Assembly (NCBI GenBank): GCA_002300355.1
Contig: NSGV01000001.1
Coordinates: 3,100,001-3,164,000, forward strand
DNA: 64,000 bases
Reading direction: 5' to 3'
Source: Streptomyces sp. TLI_235
GTDB lineage: Bacteria; Actinomycetota; Actinomycetes; Streptomycetales; Streptomycetaceae
The translations under genes and the position numbers were made by a program. Under the pieces are notes generated by a model. That model ran no database searches, was not told the DNA's origin, and saw only the letters and a program-made list of their open reading frames with translations. Positions within the stretch are counted from its first letter, which is position 1. Each line of letters opens with the position of its first letter. Below, piece after piece: positions 63,868 to 64,000 of this stretch.

Positions 63868-64000
63868 TCAGCCCAGCGCCTGCCGCAGGTCGGCGAGCAG
63901 GTCCTCGACCGACTCGATGCCGACCGAGATCCGCACCAGGTCGGCCGGCACCTCCAGCGCCGAACCCACCACCGAGGCGTGCGTCATCCGGCCCGGGTGC
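63868..64000 (-). CDS. metB: Cystathionine gamma-synthase/lyase family, C-terminal fragment (5' part outside window)
   Basis: The last 44 codons of a minus-strand gene that continues past the window. HPGRMTHASVVGSALEVPAD and LVRISVGIESVEDLLADLRQ are the conserved C-terminal sequence of PLP-dependent Cys/Met metabolism enzymes (the Arg binds the substrate carboxylate). Synthase versus lyase cannot be decided from this piece; neighbouring gene order in Streptomyces suggests metB. Confidence 0.75.
   Translation of the reverse strand, partial: HPGRMTHASVVGSALEVPADLVRISVGIESVEDLLADLRQALG

Overview
This window is a stretch of very high-GC actinobacterial chromosome. The base composition, frequent GTG and TTG starts, candidate leaderless promoters (TANNNT 6-8 nt before a start codon), WhiB, SpoIIE-type phosphatases, a BTAD/NB-ARC/TPR regulator and mycothiol enzymes all point to Streptomycetaceae (Streptomyces or Kitasatospora). 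Most genes are conserved housekeeping genes. Their order (ychF, ppgK, ispH, xseA, glpX, whiB-like, class I fumarase, oxyR/ahpCD, pckG, mca, greA, ilvA, metB) resembles, from memory and unchecked, one continuous block of the Streptomyces coelicolor core chromosome. I see no tRNA, rRNA, insertion sequence, CRISPR array or prophage.

Layout. 1-5.3 kb: two tandem PAS/GAF/PP2C phosphatases of the SpoIIE type, the first cut by the window edge. 5.5-15.9 kb: small metabolic genes, namely a SPOR-like/Nudix fusion, a methyltransferase divergent from a pyridoxamine-oxidase-fold protein, a decayed secreted protein gene, a split reductase/deaminase pair resembling the two halves of RibD, a HAD phosphatase, an FAD oxidase, a secreted serine hydrolase, a Uma2 nuclease, ychF and a VOC protein. 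16.0-25.3 kb: ppgK, ispH, xseA, xseB and glpX, with a 2.4-kb block (membrane protein, XRE regulator, ECF sigma factor, GNAT enzyme) between the two exonuclease VII subunits. 25.4-32.0 kb: WhiB-like protein, DUF1707 protein, class I fumarase, a small acidic protein and a divergent AfsR-like regulator.

32.4-36.7 kb: a methyltransferase with a third SpoIIE-type phosphatase, then an ATPase/HNH pair with Septu-like (PtuAB) architecture, the best defence-system candidate here. 36.8-39.0 kb: OxyR regulator with its ahpC-ahpD targets. 39.1-48.3 kb: AI-2E family permease, secreted transglycosylase, PIN-PhoH protein, isoprenyl transferase, DasR-type-site chitinase, prepilin peptidase and aminotransferase. 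48.5-57.6 kb: PEP carboxykinase, PAQR protein, a secreted C39-type protease with a membrane-anchored partner, a possible HTH regulator, a GNAT enzyme and a DUF255 thioredoxin-like protein. 57.4-64.0 kb: mca, DUF4307 protein, greA, a DrrAB-type exporter with paired palindromic operators, ilvA, a MarR regulator and the 3' end of a cystathionine gamma-synthase gene.

Genes that probably work together: oxyR/ahpC/ahpD in peroxide defence; xseA/xseB as one nuclease; the split RibD-like pair through a 4-nt overlap; the ATPase/HNH pair through a 4-nt overlap; and the AfsR-like regulator with its small acidic neighbour, whose promoter carries 11-bp-spaced direct repeats placed as in SARP-activated promoters. 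Strong perfect-stem hairpins separate most convergent pairs.
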